Shown piece after piece: positions 24,701-31,601 of a stretch of DNA of 64,000 bases. The position numbers were made by a program, and so were the translations under genes. Source of the DNA: Pseudofrankia nepalensis (lineage in GTDB: Bacteria; Actinomycetota; Actinomycetes; Frankiales; Frankiaceae). The notes beneath the pieces were generated by a model. The model was not told the origin of the DNA. It did not search any database and saw nothing but the letters and a program-made list of their open reading frames with translations. The stretch is taken from assembly GCF_016786305.1 (NCBI RefSeq), contig NZ_JADWYV010000007.1. One strand, written 5' to 3'. Numbering within the stretch: position 1 is the stretch's first letter; the number at the start of each line of letters is the position of its first letter.

Positions 24701-24812
24701 CTCGCGCGCCGACGCCCAGGCCGACCCGGACGGCGAGATCGACCCGCGCCTGCGCCGGGCCCTGCTGCTGACCATCAACGGCATCGCCGCGGGCCTGCGC
24801 AACACTGGGTAG
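21756..24812 (+). CDS. ppc: Phosphoenolpyruvate carboxylase
   Basis: A 1018-residue PEPC, which converts PEP and bicarbonate to oxaloacetate to refill the TCA cycle. It keeps the key motifs: catalytic His204 in VFTAHPTEASRRS, FGSWAGGDRDGNP, the lysine loop GYSDSSKDAG (Lys674), the flexible FHGRGGSVGRGGGP loop, QGEVISDKY, and the conserved C-terminal NTG. Family members are usually 880-960 residues. The extra length comes from an unusual N-terminal tract with HRDTDH-type repeats (about residues 5-32) and a Gly-rich insertion near residues 585-622 with repeated DGAGT units. Both look like expanded repeats and lie outside the active site. The start ATG follows GGAGGG. No allosteric partner gene is nearby. 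Confidence 0.95.
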   Translation: MTAMDHRDTDHRDTDHGGMDHRDTDQRDTDHRGEERTSGHGNGPLPDAERGRGAGGNGSRDAGTFAGGVASDVRHAGVRAGVRRLGQLLGESLTRHEGGELLELVERVRSLARGGGDRGDLQRVLAAVDHPTAIVLARAFTAYFQLANITEQLHRARELADRPRGALEETGVRIAAAVSAGQLDPRLPAQVMDRLELRPVFTAHPTEASRRSVLDVLRGIAELLDAADDPRAHPSRRAVVERRLAEAVDALWQTDELRVERPKPADEARSAAYYLTSIATDVLPGLLEELDGAFAAVGAGLPVTARPLRFGSWAGGDRDGNPNVTPAVTLDVLTLQHEFGIRVLLGAVDGLIRDLTASTRVVEVSDELLASLAADRAAHPEVYDRFIRLNATEPYRLKCSYVRARLTATRDRLAAGTAHVPGRDYLSARELLADLLLMHRSLSENRGELVADGPLRRAIRVAAAVGMSLATLDIREHAERHHAALGALYDRLGELGRPYADLDRAERIALLSRELAGRRPLSGAAAPVPADPTAAAVLELFTTIRVALDRFGEDVIESYIVSMTRDVDDILAVVVLAREAGLVDITPGTGTTGGPAQDGAGAEHGAGTRDGAGTPDGMRARARIGFVPLFETVAELRAAGRLLDGMLADPAYRAVVAARGNLQEVMLGYSDSSKDAGITASQWEIHKAQRELRDVARRHGVVLRLFHGRGGSVGRGGGPTGEAILAQPFGTLDGPIKVTEQGEVISDKYTLPQLARHNLEIALAAVLEASILHRASRQPADVLAEWDQTMDAVTESARAAYRRLTADPALVPFFLAATPVDELAHLNIGSRPSRRPGGAGGLADLRAIPWVFGWTQSRIILPGWFGVGTGLAAARAAGAGDTLAEMYRSWHFFRTFLSNVSMTLAKTDLRIAADYVTTLVPAEHASPFEVIRAEHERTVAEVLAVTGASTLLEHAPVLRQTLEVRDLYLAPLHALQVSLLARSRADAQADPDGEIDPRLRRALLLTINGIAAGLRNTG

Positions 24813-24864
24813 CAGGCCGGGTGGGCGAACCCGCGGTACCTCGTCCACGGAGGGGAACGGGAAC

Positions 24865-25188
24865 ATGGACGACCCGCATGTGCATGTCGAGTGGACGGTG
24901 CCGGACACCAGCGCGGACACCCGCGCGGTGACGGCCTCGGTGTTCGGGCTCGTCGCCGACGCGCCGCGCACGGTGCGGACGGGATGCGACACGCGGGTGC
25001 CGTACGCCTCGACGTCCCCTCACCCCGAGCGCGTCACCTGCCTGCCGTGCCGGGAGCACGCCCGCGACCGGCACCTGCGCTACGCCGCCACGATCGAACA
25101 GTCAGCGGCCCTGCTCGGCGGCGACCACGTCCGGGCCGCCCTCGCCGCCGCGCGCAGGATGCGTGACGTCGCCGACCGATTCACCTGA
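24865..25188 (+). CDS. Small protein with a CLPC motif, unknown function
   Basis: A 107-residue protein starting at ATG 24865 after a purine-rich GGAGGGGAACGGGAAC ribosome region. It has Cys42 in RTGCDTRVPY, then CLPCREHARDRHLRY (Cys-x2-Cys followed by His), and a helical C-terminal half (IEQSAALLGGDHVRAALAAARRMRDVADRF). The Cys and His residues could bind zinc. Similar short actinobacterial proteins with a TCLPC motif are known, without an assigned function. It follows ppc by 52 bases and may be co-transcribed. Confidence 0.6.
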   Translation: MDDPHVHVEWTVPDTSADTRAVTASVFGLVADAPRTVRTGCDTRVPYASTSPHPERVTCLPCREHARDRHLRYAATIEQSAALLGGDHVRAALAAARRMRDVADRFT

Positions 25189-25273
25189 TCGAGGACTTTC
25201 GCCTCCCCAGCGGCGGCTCGGGCTCCGGTTTCAGCCCTGCCCGGAGCCGGTGGCGAGACCACGGGCGGGAGCG

Positions 25274-25987
25274 TCAGCGCGGCTGCGCCTCGCGGATCCC
25301 GGCGACGACGATGTCGAGGCCCAGGCGGTAGTAGTCAGGCGGGCTCGCGCAGTTGGTGAGGGCGTCGGCCGCGGCGACGACGTTCGGGTAGCGCCGCGGC
25401 GAGAGCGCGGCGAGGCGGGCTCGCTTCGCCCGGATCTCGTCGTCGCGGGCCTCCGGGTCCCGGATGCGGGGAGCCCCGGGCTCGCTGGTGACCAGCGTGA
25501 TCGCCGAGGTCACCGCCATCGTTCCGAGTTCGGCCGCCCGTTCGACGGAGAAGCCGGCCGAGCGCAGCATCGCCAGGCCGCGTTCGGCGAGCTCCAGCCC
25601 CGGCGGTGACGACATGATCCTCGGCAGTACCAGGCCCGCCACGGCCGGATGCTCCCGCACCGCCTCGGTGAGCGCGCCCAGCAGGTCGCGCAGCTGCTCG
25701 TGCCAGGGGGCGTCCGACGGTTCCGCCAGCGCGACGTTGGCGAACAACCGCTCGGCGATGCCGTCGAACAGCTCCTCCTTGTCCCGGAAGTGCCGGTAGA
25801 GCGCCATCGGCGTGACCTGGTGCTCCTGGGCGAGCCGACGGATGGTCACCGCGTCGAGTCCCTCGACGTCCGCGAGAGCGATCGCCCCGGCCACGACCAG
25901 GTCCCTCGTCAGAGGCTCCCGAACCCGCCCACGCGTCCGCGGGGACGGGTGCCGCCCCGCCGCTCGTCCGGTCTCCGCTGCCGTCAC
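25274..25987 (-). CDS. TetR-family regulator of the divergent MFS exporter
   Basis: A 237-residue regulator of the TetR class with a TetR_C (tetracycline-repressor-like) ligand domain. The DNA-binding part is at residues 25-75 (LTRDLVVAGAIALADVEGLDAVTIRRLAQEHQVTPMALYRHFRDKEELFDGI). The C-terminal domain includes LRDLLGALTEAVREHPAVAGLVLPRI. I take GTG 25987 as the start. It has no ribosome site, so translation may be leaderless. It is divergent from the MFS gene, and the gap between them carries three TACGnCGTA sites, a classic repressor/efflux-pump arrangement. Confidence 0.9.
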   Translation of the reverse strand: MTAAETGRAAGRHPSPRTRGRVREPLTRDLVVAGAIALADVEGLDAVTIRRLAQEHQVTPMALYRHFRDKEELFDGIAERLFANVALAEPSDAPWHEQLRDLLGALTEAVREHPAVAGLVLPRIMSSPPGLELAERGLAMLRSAGFSVERAAELGTMAVTSAITLVTSEPGAPRIRDPEARDDEIRAKRARLAALSPRRYPNVVAAADALTNCASPPDYYRLGLDIVVAGIREAQPR

Positions 25988-25998
25988 GTTGACAAGTC

Positions 25999-26063
25999 TA
26001 CGGCGTACACCTAAAGTCCGGCTAGATCTACGTCGTATACATACATCGCAGACATACGTCGTA
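25999..26063. promoter_or_regulatory. Three TACGnCGTA operators between TetR and MFS genes
   Basis: TACGGCGTA (25999-26007), TACGTCGTA (26029-26037) and TACGTCGTA (26055-26063) are small perfect palindromes spaced 30 and 26 bases apart. The last extends to CATACGTCGTATG (26053-26065). Spacing near three helical turns suggests cooperative repressor dimers covering both divergent promoters. Confidence 0.7.
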
Positions 26064-26114
26064 TGCGTATGCCGTAAGCGGACGGCGTAGCCCCGCGAGG
26101 AACATGAGGAAGCA

Positions 26115-27587
26115 ATGCGACGCAGTCCCTGGGCAACCCTGGTCGTGCTGGCGCTCGCCCAGTTCGCGGTGGTGCTCGACGTGACGATCGTCAACGTGGC
26201 CCTGCCCGACATCCAGCGGGATCTCGGCTTCTCCGCGGCGGGCCTCCAATGGGTGATCAACTCTTACACGCTGTTGTTCGGTGGTTTCCTGCTGCTCGGC
26301 GGGCGCGCGGCCGACCTGCTCGGCCGGCGCCGGATGTTCGTCGCCGGCCTGGTCCTGTTCGGCGCGGCGTCGCTGGTAGCCGGCCTCTCGACCACGTCGG
26401 GCGTCCTGGTCGCGACCCGCGCCGCGCAGGGGCTGGGCGGCGCGCTGATGTCCCCGGCCGCGCTGTCGATCCTCACCGTCACGTTCCCGCAGGGCCGGGA
26501 CCGCAACATCGCGCTCGGGGTCTGGGGCGGTCTCGCCGGCCTCGGCGGCACCCTCGGCGTGGTGGCGGGTGGCGTTCTCGTCGACGCGCTGAGCTGGCGG
26601 TGGGTGTTCTTCGTGAACGTGCCGATCGTCGTGGCGCTGCTCGCCGTGGTCCGGGTCTTCGTGGCCGAGAGTGTCGCCGAACCACGCGAGGCGGACGGCC
26701 AGACCGGCCCGGCGGGCCAGGAGGCCCCCGACGGACGGCGGGCGTTCGATGCGGCTGGAGCCATCCTCGGCACCGCGGGGCTGCTCGCCGTCGTCTACGG
26801 CGTGGTGCGCGCCGAACCGCTCGGCTGGGGGTCATGGGAGGTCATGGGTGCGCTCACCGGTGGCGTGGCGCTGCTCGCGGCGTTCGTCGTCGTGGAGGTC
26901 CGGTCGGTCGCGCCGCTCGTGCCGCCGAGACTGTTCCGGTCTCGCTCGCTCACGACGGCGAGCCTCGCGCTCGCGCTGAACGGCGGCGCCTTCCTGTCGA
27001 TGTTCTTCCTCACCGCGCTCTTCCTGCAGCAGGTGCGCGGCGACTCGGCGCTCGCCGCCGGCCTGCACTTCCTGCCGATGGGCGTCGCGGCCGTCGTGGC
27101 CGCCGCCGTGGCCTCCCAGCTCGTCACCCGGATCGGCACCCGGCCGGTACAGCTCGGCGGCGCGGCGCTCAGCGTGGCCGGCCTGGTGACGCTCATCCAG
27201 GCGGGCGCGGACGGCAGCTACCTGACCGCGCTGCTCCCCGGGCTGGTGCTGTTCGGCTTCGGCATCATCGGCGTCGGCGTGCCCGCGCAGATCGCCGCCG
27301 TCGTGGATGTCGAACCGCGTGACGCGGGCGCGGCCTCCGGCGTCGTGACGACCTTCTACCAGATCGGCGGGGCACTTGGCCTCGCCGTCGTGAGCACGCT
27401 CGCCAACTCCCGGACGGGGGCGGCGCTGGCCGGCGGCGCGTCCGAGCAGACCGCGCTGGTCGACGGCTTCCACCGCGGCCTGGCGGTGGCGACCGGCCTC
27501 GCGGCCGCGGGAGTCCTGGCGGCCCTCGCGTCACCGCGGGTCGCGGCGGCCAAGGCCCGAGCGACGGAGGCGGCCGCGGCGGTCTGA
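26115..27587 (+). CDS. MFS multidrug exporter, DHA2 (14-TM, EmrB/QacA-like)
   Basis: A 490-residue major-facilitator exporter with 14 predicted membrane helices. It shows the family motifs: VVLDVTIVNVALPDIQRDL in helix 1 (motif D1), GGRAADLLGRRRMF between helices 2 and 3 (motif A), RAAQGLGGALMSPAALSIL (motif B), and GVVAGGVLVDALSWRWVFFVNVPI (motif C of drug antiporters). It would expel drugs or hydrophobic compounds using the proton gradient. It starts with ATG 26115 and is divergent from a TetR regulator. A charged loop between helices 6 and 7 (VAEPREADGQTGPAGQEAP) is typical. The substrate is unknown. Confidence 0.93.
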   Translation: MRRSPWATLVVLALAQFAVVLDVTIVNVALPDIQRDLGFSAAGLQWVINSYTLLFGGFLLLGGRAADLLGRRRMFVAGLVLFGAASLVAGLSTTSGVLVATRAAQGLGGALMSPAALSILTVTFPQGRDRNIALGVWGGLAGLGGTLGVVAGGVLVDALSWRWVFFVNVPIVVALLAVVRVFVAESVAEPREADGQTGPAGQEAPDGRRAFDAAGAILGTAGLLAVVYGVVRAEPLGWGSWEVMGALTGGVALLAAFVVVEVRSVAPLVPPRLFRSRSLTTASLALALNGGAFLSMFFLTALFLQQVRGDSALAAGLHFLPMGVAAVVAAAVASQLVTRIGTRPVQLGGAALSVAGLVTLIQAGADGSYLTALLPGLVLFGFGIIGVGVPAQIAAVVDVEPRDAGAASGVVTTFYQIGGALGLAVVSTLANSRTGAALAGGASEQTALVDGFHRGLAVATGLAAAGVLAALASPRVAAAKARATEAAAAV

Positions 27588-27715
27588 CCGCGACCAGCCC
27601 GAACGAAGAACGCCCGAACGAAGAACTACAGATTGCCGCGCCTCCGAAGAGTCCGGATGCGCTGGTCGGAGCACCCGACAAAGTCCCCCATGAGTTCCGA
27701 GGTCCGGCGTGGGCG

Positions 27716-27751
27716 AGCCACGTGGGGCGATGGAAATCGCCCCACGTGGCT
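27716..27751. terminator. 16-bp perfect hairpin downstream of the MFS gene
   Basis: AGCCACGTGGGGCGAT (27716-27731) and ATCGCCCCACGTGGCT (27736-27751) pair perfectly around a GGAA tetraloop. It sits between the convergent MFS and LuxR genes and at the edge of the dispersed repeat, so it may be a terminator carried by the repeat. Confidence 0.65.
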
Positions 27752-27893
27752 GGCCGGTCCTGGGATCGGTCCATGGGCTGTGGTGCCCGACGAGGAGGTC
27801 CTCGGCACCATGACGTCTGGGATCATGGTCCAACGCCCCACAGGTCATGACCAGCCGCCCGTCAGGGCCGCCCCGCTCAACGGTCACGAGGTT
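27722..27893 (+). repeat. Dispersed non-coding repeat, copy A
   Basis: This stretch is homologous to the reverse complement of 40541-40708. Shared blocks include GGCCGGTCCTGGGATCGGTC followed by CATGGGCT, CGGCACCATG, CTGGGATCATGGTC, CCCACAGGTCATGACCAG and CGAGGTTTC. No reading frame is conserved and there is no transposase. The right end reaches into the last codons of the LuxR gene. Confidence 0.75.
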
Positions 27894-28582
27894 TCCCGTT
27901 GAGGGCGCCAGGACTGGATGCGGTGGTGGTCCGGGGCGAAGCCGTGGTTGACGCCCCACAGCACGGCCTGAGAGCGGCTGGCCACACCGATCTTGCGGTA
28001 AAGCGCGCGGATGTAGGACTTGATCGTGTTCGGGCTGAGGCAGGTGATCCTGGCGATCTCGAGATTGCTGCGACCCTGGGTGATCAGCGCGAGAACCTCG
28101 GCTTCTCGTTCGGTGAGGCCCTCGCTTCGGCCCGGCCAGTCCAGGCCGGCCATGACGCGGGAGCGTGGTGACGGGCTCACGACGACCTTGCCCGCGTGCA
28201 CGGCCTCCAGCGCGGCGACGAGGTCGCGGGCCGGCAGCGTCTTCGACAGGTAGCCGCGGGCACCGCGCGCCAGGGCGCCCTCGACCAGATTCGGATGGAA
28301 GTTCCAGGTGTAGATGACGAGCCGTCCCGTGTGCCGGTTCTCGACGATCTCGGCGATCTCGTCTCCGCCGGCCTCGGGCTGGGCGAAGGAGTCGTACAAC
28401 ACGATGTCGACGTCCTGCGCGACAGGCCGATTGCTGTCGATCTCGACGACCCGCACATGCCGCTGGTAGGGCTCCAGGATCCGGGCGATTCCGGCGAGCA
28501 CGATGTCGTAGTCATCGACTAGCGCCACCGTGATCGGCGCGGACGCCCCGGCTATCGGCGGTACTTGCGGCCCATCCTCCAT
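27884..28582 (-). CDS. NarL/LuxR-family response regulator
   Basis: A 232-residue response regulator. The receiver has Asp23/Asp24 in ALVDDYDIV, phosphoacceptor Asp64 in IVLYDSF, Thr92 and Lys114 in GYLSKTL, so phosphorylation is possible. The LuxR helix-turn-helix is at about residues 158-215 (GLTEREAEVLALITQGRSNLEIARITCLSPNTIKSYIRALYRKIG). The start is ATG 28582, with no ribosome site in front, so it may be leaderless. No histidine kinase is adjacent. It is divergent from a receiver-SpoIIE phosphatase, and the two may belong to one signalling circuit. Its last codons lie inside the dispersed repeat. Confidence 0.92.
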   Translation of the reverse strand: MEDGPQVPPIAGASAPITVALVDDYDIVLAGIARILEPYQRHVRVVEIDSNRPVAQDVDIVLYDSFAQPEAGGDEIAEIVENRHTGRLVIYTWNFHPNLVEGALARGARGYLSKTLPARDLVAALEAVHAGKVVVSPSPRSRVMAGLDWPGRSEGLTEREAEVLALITQGRSNLEIARITCLSPNTIKSYIRALYRKIGVASRSQAVLWGVNHGFAPDHHRIQSWRPQRETS

Positions 28583-28753
28583 AGGCGGGGGATACCCGCC
28601 GCAGCGTGGTAGATACCCCACCCTTAGGGGTGTACCGCGCCCCACCGTTGATGAGTTAGGTGTGGTCTGGCCGGTTGGTACGCCCTGACGGCGCCGGCAC
28701 CGCGGCAAGCCACGGGTCGCGGATCGTTCGCCAGAAAGGCATCGCCGAGTCCC

Positions 28754-29947
28754 ATGCGGAGCGTGGTCGAGCTGCCGGCGCAGGTCGCATCCGAGCCAGA
28801 CCAGACCGACTGGCCCGTGCTCCTGGTCGAGGACGACGACGGCGACGCGTTCCTCGTCCAGGAACTCCTCGAGGAGACGTCGGCCCCGGTCCGGCTGCTA
28901 CGTGCCAGCAGCCTCGCCGAGGCCCGCGCACTCGCCACCGACGTCCGCTGCGTGCTGCTCGACCTCGGACTTCCCGACAGCCACGGCCTGTCCGCCCTGG
29001 AAACCATGCGCCGCCTCGCGCCCCGCGCCGCGATCGTCGTCCTCACCGGGCTGGCCGACGAACACCGTGGCATCGAAGCCCTGGCGACCGGCGCCCAGGA
29101 CTACCTCGCCAAAGGCGACATCAACGGCAAGACCCTCGTCCGCGCCATGCGCTATGCCCTCGAACGCCGCGACGCCGAACGCGCCGCCCAGGCCCTGCGC
29201 GAATCACAACTGCGCGCCGAGGAAAACGCCCGCCTCGAGCGCGGCCTCCTGCCCACTCCTCTGCTGCGCGACACCCGCCTACGCCCCCTCGCCCGCTACC
29301 GGCCCGGACGCAGGCAAGCCCTCCTCGGCGGCGACTTCTACGACGTCGTCGAGACCCCCGACAACGTCGTCCACGTCCTGCTCGGCGACGTCTGCGGCCA
29401 CGGCCCCGACGAAGCCGCCCTCGGCGCCAGCCTGCGCATCGCCTGGCGCACCCTCGTCCTCGCCGCCGTCCCCGAACCGGACCGCCTCGCCCACCTCCAG
29501 GACGTCCTCGTCAGCGAACGCACCAACGACGAACTGTTCGCCACCGCCTGCACCCTCACCATCGCCCCCGACCGCGCCTCGGTCGGCATGCGCCTCGCCG
29601 GCCACCCACCACCCGCCCTCATCCACCCCACCCCCACCCCGCTGCCCGACACCCACGTCGGACCCGCCCTCGGCGTCCTCGACACCCTCCCCACCGAAAA
29701 GATCACCGTCCCCCTCCCCCACGGCTGGGAACTCCTGCTCGCCACCGACGGGCTCCTCGAAGGACGCGACGGCCCTTACGGCGAACGGCTCGGCTGGGAG
29801 GGCGTCCTCACCGAAATCGCCGCCCTCGGCCCACCCCCCGGCGACGACACTCTCCCCGACCAGCTCATCGACCGCGTCGAACGCCGCAACGGTGGCCCCC
29901 TGACCGACGACGTCGCCCTCCTGCTCCTCAGGGGACCGACGACCTGA
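28754..29947 (+). CDS. Response-regulator PP2C phosphatase (receiver plus SpoIIE/RsbU)
   Basis: A 397-residue protein. Residues 20-135 are a receiver (LLVEDDDGDAFL, phosphoacceptor Asp70 in LLDLGLPD, Thr98, Lys120 in YLAKGD). A short coiled coil follows (RRDAERAAQALRESQLRAEENARLERGLLP), and from about residue 195 a SpoIIE PP2C domain has GGDFYDVV and LLGDVCGHGPDEAA as metal-binding motifs. It resembles RsbU/RssB-type phosphatases that act on anti-anti-sigma factors, here switched by phosphorylation. No anti-sigma gene is next to it. Codon use is extremely C-rich at the third position, more so than its neighbours. It is divergent from the LuxR regulator. Confidence 0.92.
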   Translation: MRSVVELPAQVASEPDQTDWPVLLVEDDDGDAFLVQELLEETSAPVRLLRASSLAEARALATDVRCVLLDLGLPDSHGLSALETMRRLAPRAAIVVLTGLADEHRGIEALATGAQDYLAKGDINGKTLVRAMRYALERRDAERAAQALRESQLRAEENARLERGLLPTPLLRDTRLRPLARYRPGRRQALLGGDFYDVVETPDNVVHVLLGDVCGHGPDEAALGASLRIAWRTLVLAAVPEPDRLAHLQDVLVSERTNDELFATACTLTIAPDRASVGMRLAGHPPPALIHPTPTPLPDTHVGPALGVLDTLPTEKITVPLPHGWELLLATDGLLEGRDGPYGERLGWEGVLTEIAALGPPPGDDTLPDQLIDRVERRNGGPLTDDVALLLLRGPTT

Positions 29948-30259
29948 CCTGGGCACAGCCAGCGGCGCGCCTCAGCTCCAGCCGCCCGCGCGCCGGGCCA
30001 GACGGTGCCCGGTCAGACGGCGCCCGGCCAGGCGGCTGGCGCCGGGATGCGCGTTCGGGGACATGCCGCGACGCCGAAGACGGGCAGGCCGTTCCCATGC
30101 ACGCCCGGCCTGGTCCCGGAGGCCTCGGCCCGGGGCCGCGAGCCCGACGGGAAACCTGGGCGGATGGTTGCGCGCTCTCCGGTCAGCGCGGCCCGTCGGG
30201 GCGGGAGGGCGGCCGGCACCACGTCGGATGACCCTCGCTGAAAGCATCGAGGAGTCCTC
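29948..30259. other. Intergenic stretch
   Basis: I see no gene. A short GCCCGGCCAGGCGGCTGGCGCC region near 30026-30048 could form a GC-rich hairpin after the phosphatase gene. Confidence 0.35.
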
Positions 30260-30743
30260 ATGCCTGAAACGGTGATCCAGTATGTTCTCCGACGCCTGAA
30301 GGAGATCGGCGTCGACGACGTCTCGGGGTGCCCGGCGACTTCGCCTTCGCCGTCCAGGACGCCATCGTGCGGCACCCCGGCCTCGAATGGATCGGCTGCC
30401 GCAACGAGCTCAACACGGGTTATGCCGCCGACGGCTACGCGCGTGTCCGCGGAATCGGCGCGCTCAGCACGACGTATGGCGTAGGCGAGCTGAGCGCGAT
30501 CAACGCGGTCGCCGGCTCCTACGCGGAGAACCTGCCGGTCTTCCACCTCACCGGCATGCCAGCCATGCCGACCCAACGGGCCCGTGCCAAGGTGCACCAC
30601 ACCCTGGGCAACGGCGAGTTCGAGCTCTTCAGTCACATGGCCGGCCCCGTCGTGTGCGCCGCCGCCGTGATGACCCGCGGAACGTCGCATACGAGACTGC
30701 CAGGAGGCTCCACGACAGCCTCGGCGCTCTCTACGGAGCCTGA
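30260..30743 (+). pseudogene. Decayed thiamine-diphosphate decarboxylase, N-terminal fragment with two frameshifts
   Basis: ATG 30260 has GAGGAG 5 bases upstream and encodes PETVIQYVLRRLKEIGVDDV in one frame. Near 30324 the frame changes, as if one T were lost from GTCTTCGGG, and continues GVPGDFAFAVQDAIV, CRNELNTGYAADGYARVRGIG, TTYGVGELSAINAVAGSYAE. Near 30670 a lost C shifts it again to PRNVAYETARRLHDSLGALYG and a stop at 30743. The pieces are the N-terminal PYR domain of the indolepyruvate/alpha-keto acid decarboxylase family, including the NELNxGYAADGYAR segment with the cofactor-activating Glu. Only about 160 of the usual 550 residues remain, so the central and ThDP-binding parts are gone. 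Two separate single-base losses plus truncation argue for decay rather than a sequencing error. Confidence 0.85.
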
Positions 30744-30897
30744 TACGGCGGCCCGCGATCCTGGCACGGTTGTCCTGCCCACGGATCGTGGCGGGTCGCC
30801 ACCGGGCCGGACTATGGTGAGAAAGCGGCTGCCGTCCCGGCGGCCTCGAGCGCCGGGCCCGGAACGTGGCCCGGCCTGAGGGGGAGGAACGCAGAAG

Positions 30898-31347
30898 ATG
30901 CTGCGCGTCGGCGACACCGCGCCGGATTTCGAGCTGCCGGACGAGAACGGCACTCCACGCAAGCTGTCCACGCTGCTGGAGGAGGGGCCGGTCGTCCTGT
31001 TCTTCTACCCGGCGGCGATGACGAAGGGCTGCACCGCCGAAAGCTGCCATTTCCGGGACCTCGCGGCGGAGTTCGCCAAGGTCGGCGCCCAGCGGATAGG
31101 TATCAGTACCGACCCGGTCGCCAAGCAGAAGCAGTTCTCCGACAAGCATTCCTTCGACTACCCGCTGTTGTCGGACGAGGACGGCGCCGTTTCGAGGGAA
31201 TTCGGCGTGAAGCGGTCGATCGACCTGCTCCGGGTCAAGCGCGCCACGTTCGTGATCGGCAAGGACCGCGTCCTCATCGACGTCATCTCCAGCGAGCTGA
31301 ACATGAACATTCACGCCGACAGGGCACTGACCGCGCTCGGCGGATAG
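30898..31347 (+). CDS. Peroxiredoxin, Bcp/PrxQ type
   Basis: A 149-residue thiol peroxidase. It has the thioredoxin-fold start GDTAPDFELPDENG and the active site PAAMTKGCTAESCHFRD, with peroxidatic Cys45 and a Cys50 five residues on, the pattern of atypical 2-Cys PrxQ enzymes that form an intramolecular disulfide. YPLLSDEDGAVSREFGV and RATFVIGKDRV complete the fold. It reduces hydroperoxides in the cytoplasm using thioredoxin. In most Bcp proteins the proline before the motif is followed by Thr-Pro-Gly-Cys; here it is Met-Thr-Lys-Gly-Cys. ATG 30898 follows a GGGGGAGGAACGCAGAAG purine-rich region. It stands alone. Confidence 0.93.
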   Translation: MLRVGDTAPDFELPDENGTPRKLSTLLEEGPVVLFFYPAAMTKGCTAESCHFRDLAAEFAKVGAQRIGISTDPVAKQKQFSDKHSFDYPLLSDEDGAVSREFGVKRSIDLLRVKRATFVIGKDRVLIDVISSELNMNIHADRALTALGG

Positions 31348-31485
31348 GCAGCCGAGCCTGTCACGCGCGCCAGGGCATCGACGGGGTGGGTCTGGCGCCC
31401 TCGCCCGGCGGCCCGACGCCGTAACTACCCACGCCAGAACGCTCCGGCGCCGCGGCCGGCACCTCTACCGCCTGGTGCCGGCCGC

Positions 31486-31572
31486 GGGGACGCGATCGTA
31501 CGGGGACGCGATCGTACGGGGACGCGATCGTACGGGGACGCGATCGTACGGGGACGCGATCGTACGGGGACG
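31486..31572. repeat. 16-bp tandem repeat, five copies
   Basis: GGGGACGCGATCGTAC is repeated at 31486, 31502, 31518, 31534 and 31550, all identical, with a 7-base partial copy to 31572. Each unit contains the palindrome CGATCG, and each junction forms CGTACG-like symmetry. It lies between two gene ends (peroxiredoxin and methyltransferase). There are no spacers, so it is not a CRISPR array. Confidence 0.95.
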
Positions 31573-31601
31573 AGAGGCCGCCGCTGGCCGGAGACGGTTT
31601 C

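Noticed and set aside
28660..30231. A 523-codon Arg/Pro-rich frame overlapping the receiver-SpoIIE gene
   Set aside because: Composition is a shadow of the C-rich phosphatase gene, with no recognisable domain.
31486..31572. Possible CRISPR array
   Set aside because: Units are 16 bases and directly adjacent with no spacers, and there are no cas genes.
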